A stretch of DNA of 64,000 nt from REEB95 sp035934995 (GTDB lineage Bacteria; Pseudomonadota; Alphaproteobacteria; ATCC43930; CGMCC-115725). The position numbers were made by a program, and so were the translations under genes. Under the pieces are notes generated by a model. The model was given only the letters and a program-made list of their open reading frames with translations, was not told the DNA's origin and searched no databases. Below are positions 53,860-63,894 of the stretch, piece by piece. Where the stretch lies: the NCBI GenBank assembly GCA_035934995.1, contig DASYXI010000024.1, forward strand, positions 1-64,000. The letters are read 5' to 3'. Each line of letters opens with the position of its first letter. Within the stretch, counting starts at the first letter, position 1.

Positions 53860-54717
53860 TTAGCAGCCGGGACGCAGCAGTTTCTTGATGTCGCTCAGAG
53901 TGGCGTCGATCACATAGTCGCTGTAATCGAGCTTCATGTCCTGGGTCACCCCGTTATCCAGCAGCCGCATGCTGAGTTCGTAATCGGGTTCGGCCTGGTC
54001 GGCCGCATTGCTGTCGGTGGCCGGGAAGAACGCCAGCCGGACCGGCCAGCCGGTGTGCTGCAGGATCGGGTCGTTGAGCGGCTTGGCCGCCTTGGGCCCC
54101 GGCGGCGGCAGCGCACTGCCGATAAAGGCCGAGACCTGTCCGGCGTTCTCGACATCCGAGCCGTCGAAGACATACCGCGAAATGAACTGCTGGTGCGCTT
54201 GCGCGGCGGCGATCAGCACCAGCGTATGCGCCGTCGGGAACAGCACGCCGGGCTTCAATGTCAGAGTCGCCGCTTCCGGCTTGGTGAACTCGGCGATGCC
54301 GCCTTTGCCTGGCCCGTCGAGGTTCGCCTCGCCGCGAATCTCCGCGTCGAGCTCGCCGTTGCGCATCCGGCGTTCATTGAAGCGGTAACGCAGCCCATCC
54401 TTCGACTCATAGGTGACAATCGTCGAGCTGATTTCGGTGGCATCGTCTTCGGCATAGGAGATGCGCAGGTGAAACCGCTGTTCGAGCGTCCAGCCATCAC
54501 AGGTTTCGCCCCATTTGTAGAACATCGCCCCATTGGCGCCGACGACACCGCTCGCCGATTTCGCGGATTGGAGCGTGAGGGTATAGAGCGCCTCATGCGG
54601 CTGGATGGCGATATTGGCGGCCGAAGCCGGCGTCGCCGTGGCGATCAATACCACCAACAGGGCTAATCCCCCGCCGCGCCGTAAGATCACTGTCAAATTG
54701 CGCGCCTGCGTGCCCAC
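53860..54717 (-). CDS. eipB: EipB/DUF1849 periplasmic envelope protein
   Basis: The protein has 285 residues with a signal peptide ending near residue 33 (A-S-A-A). The mature part is all-beta: 'IAIQPHEALYTLTLQSAKSA', 'YKWGETCDGWTLEQRFHLR' and a C-terminal 'DIKKLLRPGC'. The Cys in C-D-G-W and the very last Cys match the conserved disulfide of Brucella EipB, which keeps the envelope stable. Confidence 0.9.
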   Translation of the reverse strand: MGTQARNLTVILRRGGGLALLVVLIATATPASAANIAIQPHEALYTLTLQSAKSASGVVGANGAMFYKWGETCDGWTLEQRFHLRISYAEDDATEISSTIVTYESKDGLRYRFNERRMRNGELDAEIRGEANLDGPGKGGIAEFTKPEAATLTLKPGVLFPTAHTLVLIAAAQAHQQFISRYVFDGSDVENAGQVSAFIGSALPPPGPKAAKPLNDPILQHTGWPVRLAFFPATDSNAADQAEPDYELSMRLLDNGVTQDMKLDYSDYVIDATLSDIKKLLRPGC

Positions 54718-54794
54718 TGCGACCCGAAGAAATCCTGTTCTGTGCTTAGGCTAGCATGGCGGCGTCCATCCCCTCCACCGCGGCAGCGGCGGTT

Positions 54795-56591
54795 TTAGCC
54801 CGGCTTTTTCGGCTCTTTTTCCAGCGGCATGACGACGCGGATATGCAGCTCGCGCAACCGTTCGGGCGGCACCGGCGCCGGCGCCTGCATCAACAAATCC
54901 TGCGCTTGCTGATTCATCGGGAAGGCGACGACTTCGCGGATGTTGGGCGTATCGGCCAGCAACATGACGATACGATCGATGCCCGGCGCCGAGCCGCCGT
55001 GCGGCGGCGCGCCGAACTTGAAGGCGTTGAGCATGCCGCCGAAACGGCTCTCGACGTCGCTGGCGCTGTAGCCGGCGATCGCGAACGCCTTATACATGAT
55101 GTCGGGCCGATGATTGCGGATCGCGCCCGACGACAGTTCGACGCCGTTGCACACGATGTCGTACTGAAACGCCTTGATTGTCAGCGGGTCCTGGCCTTCG
55201 AGCGCGGCGAGCCCGCCCTGGGGCATCGAGAACGGATTGTGCGAGAATTCGATCTTGCCGGTCTCTTCGTTACGCTCGTACATCGGGAAATCGACGATCC
55301 AGCAGAATTCGAAGACGCCGTCGCGAGTCAGTTTGAGATCGCGGCCGAGCTTGAGGCGCGCGGCGGCGGCAAACGGCCGGAATAGGGCCGGCTGGCCAGC
55401 GACGAAGAACACCGCGTCGCCGTCCTTGAGGCCGAGCTGCGATCGCAGGCTTTCGGTGCGCTCCGGTCCGAGATTGGTGGCGATCGGCCCGGCGCCCTCG
55501 GTGCCGCGGAAGAAGATGTAGCCCATGCCCGGTTGGCCTTCGCCCTGCGCCCAGGAATTCATGCGGTCGCAGAAGGCGCGATTGCCGCCGCCCGGCGCCG
55601 GAATCGCCCAGATGCGCGCTGCCGCGTCCTTGGCGACGATGCCGGCGAACAGCTTGAAGCCCGAACCGCGGAAGGTTTCGGTGACATCGGACATGGTGAT
55701 CGGATTGCGCAGGTCAGGCTTATCGGTGCCGTACTTCTGCAACGCTTCGTCGAAGGCGATGCGCCGGAACGGCGGCTTGGTCACGGTCCGACCCTTGGCG
55801 AATTCCTCGAACACGCCGGCCAGCACCGGCTCGATCGCGGCGAAGACATCGTCCTGCGTGACGAAGCTCATCTCGAAGTCGAGCTGATAGAATTCGCCCG
55901 GCGAACGATCGGCCCGGCTGGCCTCGTCGCGAAAGCACGGTGCGATCTGGAAGTAGCGATCGAAGCCCGCCACCATCAGCAGCTGCTTGAACTGCTGTGG
56001 CGCTTGCGGCAGCGCGTAAAACGTTCCGGGATGGAGCCGGCTCGGCACCAGGTAATCGCGCGCGCCTTCCGGCGACGACGCGGTCAGAATCGGGGTCTGG
56101 AATTCCGTGAACCCGCTTTCGATCATGCGGCGGCGGATTGACGCGATCACCTGCGCGCGCAGCACGATGTTCGCGTGCACGCCTTCGCGCCGCAGATCGA
56201 GAAAGCGGTATTTCAGCCGCATGTCCTCGGGATATTCCGCCTCGGCATTGACCGGGAACGGCAGCGGCTCGGCCTCGGATTGCAGCGTCAGCTCGGCGAT
56301 CTGGAGCTCGACGCCGCCAGTCGGCAGCTTGGGATTGACGGTCTCGGGCGAGCGTCGGACCACCTTGCCGGTGACGGTCAGGACGCTTTCGAGCTTCAAA
56401 CCATCGGCCTGCTTGAACAGCGGGCTCGCCACGTCGATGACGCATTGGGTGACGCCGAAATGATCGCGAAGGTCCACGAAAAGCAGCTGACCGTGGTCGC
56501 GTTTGCGATGCACCCAGCCGGACAGCCGCACCGTCTTGCCTTCATGGTCCGGGCGCAATGCGCCGCAATTATGCGTCCGATAGAGATGCAT
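54795..56591 (-). CDS. aspS: Aspartyl-tRNA synthetase
   Basis: The protein has 598 residues. The OB-fold anticodon domain has 'VRLSGWVHRKRDHGQLLFVD', class II motif 2 is 'IAPCFRDEASRADRSPGEFY', and motif 3 is 'GGSAPGIDRIVMLLADTPNI'. The insert of bacterial-type AspRS is present. The start ATG at 56591 gives 'MHLYRTHNCGALRPDHEGKT', the usual beginning. It is divergent from rnd. Confidence 0.97.
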   Translation of the reverse strand: MHLYRTHNCGALRPDHEGKTVRLSGWVHRKRDHGQLLFVDLRDHFGVTQCVIDVASPLFKQADGLKLESVLTVTGKVVRRSPETVNPKLPTGGVELQIAELTLQSEAEPLPFPVNAEAEYPEDMRLKYRFLDLRREGVHANIVLRAQVIASIRRRMIESGFTEFQTPILTASSPEGARDYLVPSRLHPGTFYALPQAPQQFKQLLMVAGFDRYFQIAPCFRDEASRADRSPGEFYQLDFEMSFVTQDDVFAAIEPVLAGVFEEFAKGRTVTKPPFRRIAFDEALQKYGTDKPDLRNPITMSDVTETFRGSGFKLFAGIVAKDAAARIWAIPAPGGGNRAFCDRMNSWAQGEGQPGMGYIFFRGTEGAGPIATNLGPERTESLRSQLGLKDGDAVFFVAGQPALFRPFAAAARLKLGRDLKLTRDGVFEFCWIVDFPMYERNEETGKIEFSHNPFSMPQGGLAALEGQDPLTIKAFQYDIVCNGVELSSGAIRNHRPDIMYKAFAIAGYSASDVESRFGGMLNAFKFGAPPHGGSAPGIDRIVMLLADTPNIREVVAFPMNQQAQDLLMQAPAPVPPERLRELHIRVVMPLEKEPKKPG

Positions 56592-56706
56592 CTGTCGATC
56601 TGTCCCTCACGCGAGCGAGGCGAAAAGCGCACGGGAGCAGGCTTTTTGTCAAGGCGCGCGTCCTTCTCGGTTTCTGGTCGCCATCGATTCGGTGTATGAA
56701 AGCGGC

Positions 56707-57882
56707 ATGAGCGTTTTGATCACTGATCGCGCCGCGCTCGAGGCGTTTTGCCGCGGCCTCGCCGGCGCCCCTTACGTCACCGTCGACACCGAATTCATGC
56801 GCGACAAGACCTATTGGCCGCAGCTGTGCCTCGTGCAGTTGGCGGGGCCGGCCGGCGCAGTGGCCGTGGACCCGCTGGCGCAGGGCATGGACCTGGCGCC
56901 GCTCCACGCCTTGATGGCCGACCCGGCCATCCTCAAGGTCTTCCACGCCGCCCGCCAGGACATCGAGATTTTCTACAACGCCGCCGGCAAGGTGCCGGCG
57001 CCGATCTTCGACACGCAGGTCGCGGCGATGGTGTGCGGCTTCGGTGAATCCGCGAGCTACGAGACGCTGGCGGCGCGTCTGGCCGGCGCCCATATCGACA
57101 AGACGTCGCGCTTCACCGATTGGGCACGCCGGCCGCTGACCGAACGCCAGCTCAAATATGCGATCGCCGATGTCGCCCATTTGCGCCAGGTCTACGAGAA
57201 GCTGGCGGCGCAGCTCGACCGCAGCGGCCGTCACGGCTGGCTCGACGAGGAAATGGCGGTGCTGACCAATCCGGGAACCTATCGGCTCGATCCCGCCGAT
57301 GCCTGGAAACGGCTCAAGGTCCGCAGCAATAACCGACGGATGCTGGCCCTGGTGCGCGAACTGGCGGCGTGGCGCGAAACCGCGGCGCAACAGCGCAACC
57401 TGCCGCGCAGCCGGATCATCCGCGACGAGGCGCTGCTCGAAATCGCGGCGCATGCGCCCGCGAACACGGACGAGCTGGCGCATACCCGCGGTCTCGGCAG
57501 AGGCTTTGCCGAAGGCAAGCTGGGTGGCGAAGTACTCGCCGTCGTCGCGCGCGCCGCCGCGCTGCCCGAGGCCGATTGTCCGCAACCGGCGCCGCGCCGC
57601 GAATTGCCGCAGGGGATCGGGCCGCTGGTCGAATTGCTGCGCGTGTTGTTGAAGCTCCGCTGCGAGGAAAATCACGTCGCGACCAAGCTGGTCGCGGACA
57701 GCGAGGATCTCGAGCTGATCGCCGCCGACGATCAGGCGCCGGTGCGGGCACTGCAAGGCTGGCGCGCCGACCTGTTCGGCAAGGATGCGCTCGACCTGAA
57801 GCACGGCCGCCTGGCGCTGACCGCCGCCGGCAAGCGCATCAAGCTGGTGCGCACGGCGGCGACCGAAGCCGCCGCGCAATAA
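56707..57882 (+). CDS. rnd: Ribonuclease D
   Basis: The protein has 391 residues from ATG 56707. The DEDD exonuclease residues are in 'YVTVDTEFMRDKTYWPQLCL', 'KVFHAARQDIEIFYN' and 'LKYAIADVAHLRQVYEKL'. An HRDC domain follows at about 205–290. RNase D trims the 3' ends of tRNA and other stable RNA. It is tail-to-tail with ppx. Confidence 0.95.
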   Translation: MSVLITDRAALEAFCRGLAGAPYVTVDTEFMRDKTYWPQLCLVQLAGPAGAVAVDPLAQGMDLAPLHALMADPAILKVFHAARQDIEIFYNAAGKVPAPIFDTQVAAMVCGFGESASYETLAARLAGAHIDKTSRFTDWARRPLTERQLKYAIADVAHLRQVYEKLAAQLDRSGRHGWLDEEMAVLTNPGTYRLDPADAWKRLKVRSNNRRMLALVRELAAWRETAAQQRNLPRSRIIRDEALLEIAAHAPANTDELAHTRGLGRGFAEGKLGGEVLAVVARAAALPEADCPQPAPRRELPQGIGPLVELLRVLLKLRCEENHVATKLVADSEDLELIAADDQAPVRALQGWRADLFGKDALDLKHGRLALTAAGKRIKLVRTAATEAAAQ

Positions 57883-57885
57883 CGG

Positions 57886-59385
57886 TCAGGGCCGTTTGAT
57901 CGCGCCTTTGCGGCCCATCGCCTTGGCCAAGGCATCGAGCCGCCGCTGCACGCTTTCGCCGAAGCGCTGCGCGCCGTCGCCGTTCAGCGACAGCAGAATC
58001 TCGTGACCCTGAAGCGCCAAAGTCGTGCCGTGAAGCGCGGCCGGCACACCGCCGCTGATCGTATAGGCGAGCCGCAGCGCCAGGCCGATGACGCGCGCCG
58101 TCGGCAGCTCCGATTCGTCGAGCAATTCGAGCGGCGCCAACAGCTCCACCGTGCCGCGACCGCCATAACGGGCGTGCAACGCCGCCGAGACGAAGGCGCG
58201 CCCGGCGTGATCGATGCCGGCCACTGGCATATAGAGCGCGTGCCGGACCGCCTGCTCGGCGCGATAATCCGGATGATCGTTCCAGGCGATATCCGACAGC
58301 AGCGCCGCCGCATGGCGGAGGCGTTTCAGCTCGGGCCGTTCCTTGGGAAACAGCGGATTCATCCAGGCAAACAACGCGTCGCCGATATCGCCGAAGCGCG
58401 TATGGGCGCGCGCGGTTTCGAGGCACGCGGTGATCAGCGGATCGGCTGCGCGTTCGGCCGGATCGAGCAAGCTGAAATGATGCCCCTCGCGCAAGCCCCA
58501 TGCCGAGAAGACGACGCGCTTCGGGTCCATGCGCTTCATGATGCGGGCGAGCACGCGGCCCGCGAGCGGTACGACCTCGAGCCGCTTCTTCGAAAGGCCG
58601 GCGATGCCGTCGAGCGATTTGCGGGTCTGCTTGGCGATGAAATCGAGGAAGCGTTCGGCCTCGCCGCGCGACAGTGTGTAGTTCTGGATGATGTGCAGCG
58701 GATATTGGCTTTCGGCCATGTGAATCCGCGCGAGCGCGCGCCAGGAGCCGCCGACGGCATAGAAGTTGCCGCCGTCAGCCGCGGTCAACCACGGCACCGT
58801 CGTCAGCAGCCGATCGATCACGTCCTTCAACTTCTTGTCGTCGTCGGCCAGATCGGCCAGCCGCAACGGGCCGAGCGGCAGGGTTGCGGCCCGACCGACG
58901 GCACCTTTGCCGATTTCGATCAGTTCGATCGATCCGCCGCCTAAATCGCCGACAATGCCACCCGCATCGGGCATGCCAGCCAGCACGCCCAGCGCCGACA
59001 GCCGGCCCTCTTCCTCGCCCGACAGCACGCGAACGCGGACGTTGTAGCGTTTTTCGATTTCTTGGACGAAGGCCGGACCGTCCGCCGCGTCGCGCACCGC
59101 GGCTGTCGCCAGCACGTCGAATCGCGTCGCGCCCAGCGTCCGCGCCAGCGCCACGAACCGCTGCATGTTGGCGCGCGCCATCTCGACGCCTTCGGCATCG
59201 AGTTTGCCGGTCTTGTTGAGGCTGCGGCCAAGGCCGCACAGCAGCTTTTCGTTGAACAGCGTGCGCGCGGGTCGCTTTAGCCCGTCGAACACCACCAAGC
59301 GCAGGGAGTTCGAGCCGATATCGACAACGGCGACCGCATCACGCCGGACGGTTCCTTCGACCGCCGCGGCAAAACGCGCCGCCAT
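57886..59385 (-). CDS. ppx: Exopolyphosphatase (Ppx/GppA)
   Basis: The protein has 499 residues. It starts with the ASKHA phosphate loop 'VAVVDIGSNSLRLVVFDGL' and has 'GGIVGDLGGGSIELIEIGKG'. An HD-like C-terminal half is present ('MPVAGIDHAGRAFVSAALHA'). It removes phosphate from polyphosphate or pppGpp. It follows ppk two bases downstream, so the maker and breaker of polyphosphate are one operon. Confidence 0.94.
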   Translation of the reverse strand: MAARFAAAVEGTVRRDAVAVVDIGSNSLRLVVFDGLKRPARTLFNEKLLCGLGRSLNKTGKLDAEGVEMARANMQRFVALARTLGATRFDVLATAAVRDAADGPAFVQEIEKRYNVRVRVLSGEEEGRLSALGVLAGMPDAGGIVGDLGGGSIELIEIGKGAVGRAATLPLGPLRLADLADDDKKLKDVIDRLLTTVPWLTAADGGNFYAVGGSWRALARIHMAESQYPLHIIQNYTLSRGEAERFLDFIAKQTRKSLDGIAGLSKKRLEVVPLAGRVLARIMKRMDPKRVVFSAWGLREGHHFSLLDPAERAADPLITACLETARAHTRFGDIGDALFAWMNPLFPKERPELKRLRHAAALLSDIAWNDHPDYRAEQAVRHALYMPVAGIDHAGRAFVSAALHARYGGRGTVELLAPLELLDESELPTARVIGLALRLAYTISGGVPAALHGTTLALQGHEILLSLNGDGAQRFGESVQRRLDALAKAMGRKGAIKRP

Positions 59386-59387
59386 TT

Positions 59388-61565
59388 TTAGGATTCGCCT
59401 CGTTCAGTCACCAATCGCGGCGACGACCGTGTGCGTTGCTGCAAGGCACTGCCGCGGCCGGAGAGGCTCGGATTGGTCATGAAATATGTATGCGCGCTCG
59501 GCGCGTTGGAATCAACACTCGCCCGCTCGTAAACGCCGTCGGATTCCAGCCACCATGTCTGCGTCTCGTCCCTGAGCAAGGTTTGCATGATTTCGACCAT
59601 GACCTGACGGTGCACGGTTTCGTTCTCGATCGGCACCAACGCCTCGACTCGCCAGTCGAAGTTGCGCGGCATCCAGTCCGCCGACGAGATGAACACCAGC
59701 GCATCACGCGACGGCAACGCCTTGCCGTTGCCGAAGCAGACGATTCGCCCGTGTTCGAGAAAGCGACCGATGAGGCTCTTGACCCGGATATTGTCCGACA
59801 GGCCTTTGACGCCCGGCCGCAGGCAGCAGATGCCGCGGATGATCAGGTCGATCTTCACGCCTTCCTGCGAGGCGGCGTAGAGCTTGTCGATCATCGCCGG
59901 ATCGACGAGCGAATTGAGCTTGGCCCAGATTTGCGCCGGCCGTCCCGCCCGCGCGTGCGCGATCTCGGCGTCGATCAACTGCGTCAGGCGCTGGCGCAGA
60001 TTGATCGGCGCAATCGCGATCTTCTCGAGCTTGGCCGGAGTCGCATAGCCGGTCATGTAGTTGAACAGCTGTTGCGCGTCGCGGCACAGCGCCGGATCGC
60101 AGGTGAAGAAGCTGAGATCGGTATAAACCTTGGCGGTATAAGGGTGATAGTTGCCGGTGCCGTAATGGACGTAGAGTCGCAACTCGCCGCTCTCGCGCCG
60201 CGCCACCAGCGAAACCTTGGCGTGCGTCTTGAGCTGGATGAAGCCGTAAACCACCTGCACGCCGGCGCGCTCTAGATCGCGCGCCCAGCGAATATTCCGC
60301 TCTTCATCAAAACGCGCCTTCAGCTCGACCAGCGCCGTCACCGACTTGCCGGCCTCGGCCGCCTCGATGAGTGCGCGCACGATCGGGCTGTCGTCACTGG
60401 TGCGATAAAGCGTCTGCTTGATGGCGACGACCGCGGGATCGTGCGCCGCCTGACGCACGAACTGCACGACCACGTCGAAGCTTTCGTAGGGATGATGGAC
60501 GACGATGTCCTTTTGCCGGATCGCCGCGAAGCAATCGCCGCCGAAATCGCGGATGCGCTCGGGAAAGCGCGGATTGTACGGCGTGAACACCAGGTCCGGA
60601 CGCTCGTCGATGATCAGCTGCCGCGTATCGGCCAGGCCGAGAATGCCGTCGAGCGGGAACACGTCATCGACCGATGCATCGAGCCGTTCGACGAGGAAGC
60701 GGCGCAGATCCTCGGGCATCGCCGTCTCGACGCCGAGATAGATGACATGGCCGCGGCGGCGGCGCTTCAACGCCGTTTCGAACAGCCGCGCCAGATCCTC
60801 GGCTTCTTCGTCGATTTCGACCTCGCTGTCGCGCAGGACGCGGAACATGCCCTTACCGACGACCGTGAAGCCGGGGAACAGCTCCGACAGGAATTCGCCG
60901 ATGACCTGCTCCACCGGAATGAAACGGACGTCCTTGCCCGGCAAGCGGACGAACCGCGCGATCGACGATGGAATCAGGATCAGCGCCTGCATGCGGTTGC
61001 CGTCGCTCTTGCGCGACAGCTCGAGCATCAGGCCGAAACCGAGATTGACGACGAACGGGAACGGATGCGCCGGATCGATCGCCAGCGGCGTCAACACCGG
61101 GAAGATGTCTGCCATAAATCGTTCGCGCACGAAGGTGCGATCGGCGACGGTCAGATCTTCGGGACCGACGACGGCGACGCCGCGCTCGGTCAGTTCGCCG
61201 CGCAGCGCCCGCCAACTGACTTGCTGATCCTGCATCAGCTTGCCGGCACGGCGATTGATCGCGATCAGCTGCTGCGCCGGCGTCAGGCCATCCTGGCTGG
61301 CGGTCGAGATTCCGGCCTGGACCTGACCCTTGAGTCCGGCGACGCGCACCATGTAGAACTCGTCGAGATTGTTCGCCGAGATCGATAGAAAACGCAGACG
61401 CTCGAGCAACGGATAGCGGCGATTGTCGGCTTCGGCGAGGACACGCTCATTGAACGCAAGCCACGACAACTCGCGGTTGATGAACCGGTCGGGCGAACGT
61501 TCCCCCGCCGGCGCGCCTGCCGAGCGCACTTGCGCTTCCGGCCTAACCGCCATTTCCCGCTCCAT
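59388..61565 (-). CDS. ppk: Polyphosphate kinase 1
   Basis: The protein has 725 residues. The N-terminus holds 'RFINRELSWLAFNERVLAEA', the middle 'KQTLYRTSDDSPIVRALIEA', and the phospho-His loop 'LKTHAKVSLVARRESGELRL' with 'HYGTGNYHPYTAKVYTDLSF'. 'FISSADWMPRNFDWRVEALV' completes the second PLD-like fold. It makes polyphosphate from ATP. Confidence 0.96.
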   Translation of the reverse strand: MEREMAVRPEAQVRSAGAPAGERSPDRFINRELSWLAFNERVLAEADNRRYPLLERLRFLSISANNLDEFYMVRVAGLKGQVQAGISTASQDGLTPAQQLIAINRRAGKLMQDQQVSWRALRGELTERGVAVVGPEDLTVADRTFVRERFMADIFPVLTPLAIDPAHPFPFVVNLGFGLMLELSRKSDGNRMQALILIPSSIARFVRLPGKDVRFIPVEQVIGEFLSELFPGFTVVGKGMFRVLRDSEVEIDEEAEDLARLFETALKRRRRGHVIYLGVETAMPEDLRRFLVERLDASVDDVFPLDGILGLADTRQLIIDERPDLVFTPYNPRFPERIRDFGGDCFAAIRQKDIVVHHPYESFDVVVQFVRQAAHDPAVVAIKQTLYRTSDDSPIVRALIEAAEAGKSVTALVELKARFDEERNIRWARDLERAGVQVVYGFIQLKTHAKVSLVARRESGELRLYVHYGTGNYHPYTAKVYTDLSFFTCDPALCRDAQQLFNYMTGYATPAKLEKIAIAPINLRQRLTQLIDAEIAHARAGRPAQIWAKLNSLVDPAMIDKLYAASQEGVKIDLIIRGICCLRPGVKGLSDNIRVKSLIGRFLEHGRIVCFGNGKALPSRDALVFISSADWMPRNFDWRVEALVPIENETVHRQVMVEIMQTLLRDETQTWWLESDGVYERASVDSNAPSAHTYFMTNPSLSGRGSALQQRTRSSPRLVTERGES

Positions 61566-61598
61566 TCCGCAAGTTTATAAACCCTATGTGAACATCTT

Positions 61599-62135
61599 AT
61601 GGCACCGTGGGGCAAGCGGTTGAGCACTCTCTTTCTGTTACGCCATGCCAAAGCGGTGGCCCAGCACGCCGACGGCGACCGCGCCCGGGGCCTGAGCGAC
61701 GCCGGCCGCGACAGCGCCCGGACGATGGCGGCGGCGGCGGCCGAGCGCCATTTCGCGCCGTCGCTGGTCCTGTGCTCGGACGCGGTCCGCACGCGTGAAA
61801 CCCTCGACATCGTTCTACCGGCGCTCAAGCCCGCGCCGGATATCGTCTACGAGGAGGCTCTTTACCTCGCCGACGCCAAACAGCTGCTGCAACGCCTGCG
61901 CCGCATCCCTGACGATGTGCGCTCGGTCATGCTGGTCGGCCACAATCCCGGGCTGCAGGAACTCGCGGTGGCATTGTCCGACCAGCCGACCGGCCCGTTG
62001 ATGGCGCGTCTGACCGTCGACTTCCCCACCGCGGCGCTGGTGCGCTTCGAGATCAATTTGCCGTGGTCGGCGCTCGAGCGCGGCAGCGCACGGATGATGT
62101 CGATCCTCGCGCCGGCCACGCCGGCAAAACGCTAG
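61599..62135 (+). CDS. sixA: SixA-type histidine phosphatase
   Basis: The protein has 178 residues. 'TLFLLRHAKAV' is the phospho-His R-H-x motif and 'VMLVGHNPGLQELAVAL' the second half of the site. A TTG at 61620 would give the usual 'STLFLLRHAKA' start. It acts on phospho-histidine of phosphotransfer proteins. It is convergent with hdaA, overlapping by four bases. Confidence 0.9.
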   Translation: MAPWGKRLSTLFLLRHAKAVAQHADGDRARGLSDAGRDSARTMAAAAAERHFAPSLVLCSDAVRTRETLDIVLPALKPAPDIVYEEALYLADAKQLLQRLRRIPDDVRSVMLVGHNPGLQELAVALSDQPTGPLMARLTVDFPTAALVRFEINLPWSALERGSARMMSILAPATPAKR

Positions 62136-62800
62136 AGCTTGAGCACCCGGCGCGCGAATGGCGCCGTGATGGCGTGCTTCTCGGCAAGCGCCGCCGCGTC
62201 GAGCGCCGCCACCGCCGCGCGCGCCGCGGCGAACGAGCGCTCGATCCGCGTGACGAGATAGCCGATGACGTCGGCCGCAATCGTCACTTGCCGATCCGCG
62301 AAAAGCTTCACCAGCACGGCGCTCACCAGCGCATCGTCCGGCGCACTTACGGCGGCCGTCGGCGCCGCCAGCAGGCGCGATCGCAGATCGGCCAGCGCGA
62401 CCGGCCAGCGTGACGGCGGCTCGGCGGCGACAATCAGCAGATGTCCGCGCCGCTCGGCGACGAGATTGTACAGATGCAGCAGCGCCTGTTCGGGCGCCCG
62501 GTTTGCGTCGTCGACGACGACCGCGCGCGCCTCCCCGACCCGGTTCGGCACCGTGGCGACGCCGAGCGTCGCCGGCTCGACGAAGGCAGCGGCAACGCCG
62601 GCGGCGCGGGCGCGCGTGGTGAAAACATGCGCCAAGTGCGTCTTGCCGGAGCCCGGCGGCCCGTGCAGCGCCAAGGCCGGCTGTGGCCACTCCGGCCAGC
62701 GTTCGAGCCATTTGACCGCGGCCTCGTTCGACGGCGCGACCAGAAAGTCGTCGCGGCCGAGCGCTGACAGGTGGCCGAGATCGAGCGGCAGTTGCGTCAC
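62132..62800 (-). CDS. hdaA: DnaA-related regulatory ATPase HdaA
   Basis: The protein has 222 residues. The N-terminal 'MTQLPLDLGHLSALGRDDFL' carries a Q-L-P-L-D-L clamp-binding motif, and 'LHGPPGSGKTHLAHVF' is Walker A. 'AVVVDDANRAPEQALLHLYN' is Walker B. Hda-type proteins stimulate ATP hydrolysis by DnaA at the replisome. Its start is two bases from the end of the permease gene. Confidence 0.9.
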   Translation of the reverse strand: MTQLPLDLGHLSALGRDDFLVAPSNEAAVKWLERWPEWPQPALALHGPPGSGKTHLAHVFTTRARAAGVAAAFVEPATLGVATVPNRVGEARAVVVDDANRAPEQALLHLYNLVAERRGHLLIVAAEPPSRWPVALADLRSRLLAAPTAAVSAPDDALVSAVLVKLFADRQVTIAADVIGYLVTRIERSFAAARAAVAALDAAALAEKHAITAPFARRVLKL

Positions 62801-62801
62801 G

Positions 62802-63893
62802 CTAAGCCCGCTTGCGCGGCGTGGCCGAGCCTGGCTTGGAATCGTAAAACGGGCTTTGCCGATAGCGGCTCATGCCGAAGCGGGCCAGCACGCCAACGAC
62901 GGCGGCAGCCGGCAACGCCAGCAGCACGCCGAGAAATCCAAAAAGCTTGCCGAAGGCGAGCAGCGCGAAGATCACCCACAGCGGATGGAGATTGACGCGG
63001 TCGCCGACCAGCTTGGGCGACAGGAAATTGGCCTCGACGCCCTGTCCGATCGCGAAGATCAACAGCACGCTACCCGCTGCCGCCCAGGTCGGCGTCTGCA
63101 CCAGCGTCAGGCCCATGGCCAAGACGAACCCGATGGCGCCGCCGATGATCGGGATGAACGACAGGATGCCGATCAACAAGCCGATGACGATCGCGAAATT
63201 GGTGCCGACGATACTGAGGGTGGCGGCGTACCAGATCGCAAGAATGACACCGACGAGGATCTGGCCGCGGATGAAGCCGGCCAGCGTCTCGTTCACGATT
63301 GCCGCCTCGGCGCGGACCGTCGCGACATGCTGGCGCGGAATCCAGCTTTCGAGGTGCGCGACGAAGCCGTGCCAGTCGCGCATCAAATAGAATGCCACCA
63401 GCGGCGTGATGAAGACGAGCGACAGCAGGTTGGCGAGCGCCACGCCGCTGCCAAGGACATCGCTGGCCACGGTTGCGGCCCAGCCGAGCACGGCCGAGGA
63501 CCAACCGCCGACCATATTGCGTAACTTGTCGACATCGGCCGGCGACAGCCGTTCCTGCGCCACCTGAAGCAGTTGCTGGATGACGTGGCGGCCTTGATCC
63601 ATCGCCGTCGGTGCGATGCGCGCCAATTCACTCACCTGTACTTCGACGAGCGGCGCCACCATGAGAATGATCAGCGCGATCGCCAGCAGGAAGATGGCGA
63701 GCATCGCGAGCGCAGCGAGCGTGCGCGACAAACGCCAACGCTCGAGCCGGTCAACGGTCGGCGCCAGGAAATAAGCGATGCCGAGGCCGGCGACGAACGG
63801 CACCAGCACCGTTCCGAGACGGTTGATCGCATAGACCAGGAAAAGAAGAACGGCAGCCCAGAACAGCGCGACGGCGCGCGGCGATGGTTTCAT
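62802..63893 (-). CDS. AI-2E family (PerM-type) permease
   Basis: The protein has 363 residues with about eight membrane helices. 'LVPFVAGLGIAYFLAPTVDR' near the start and 'GILSFIPIIGGAIGFVLAMG' in the second half are the AI-2E signatures. The family contains autoinducer-2 exporter TqsA and an ion-antiporter-like group, so the substrate is unclear. It is followed closely by hdaA, a common pairing in Rhodospirillales. Confidence 0.9.
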   Translation of the reverse strand: MKPSPRAVALFWAAVLLFLVYAINRLGTVLVPFVAGLGIAYFLAPTVDRLERWRLSRTLAALAMLAIFLLAIALIILMVAPLVEVQVSELARIAPTAMDQGRHVIQQLLQVAQERLSPADVDKLRNMVGGWSSAVLGWAATVASDVLGSGVALANLLSLVFITPLVAFYLMRDWHGFVAHLESWIPRQHVATVRAEAAIVNETLAGFIRGQILVGVILAIWYAATLSIVGTNFAIVIGLLIGILSFIPIIGGAIGFVLAMGLTLVQTPTWAAAGSVLLIFAIGQGVEANFLSPKLVGDRVNLHPLWVIFALLAFGKLFGFLGVLLALPAAAVVGVLARFGMSRYRQSPFYDSKPGSATPRKRA

Positions 63894-63894
63894 G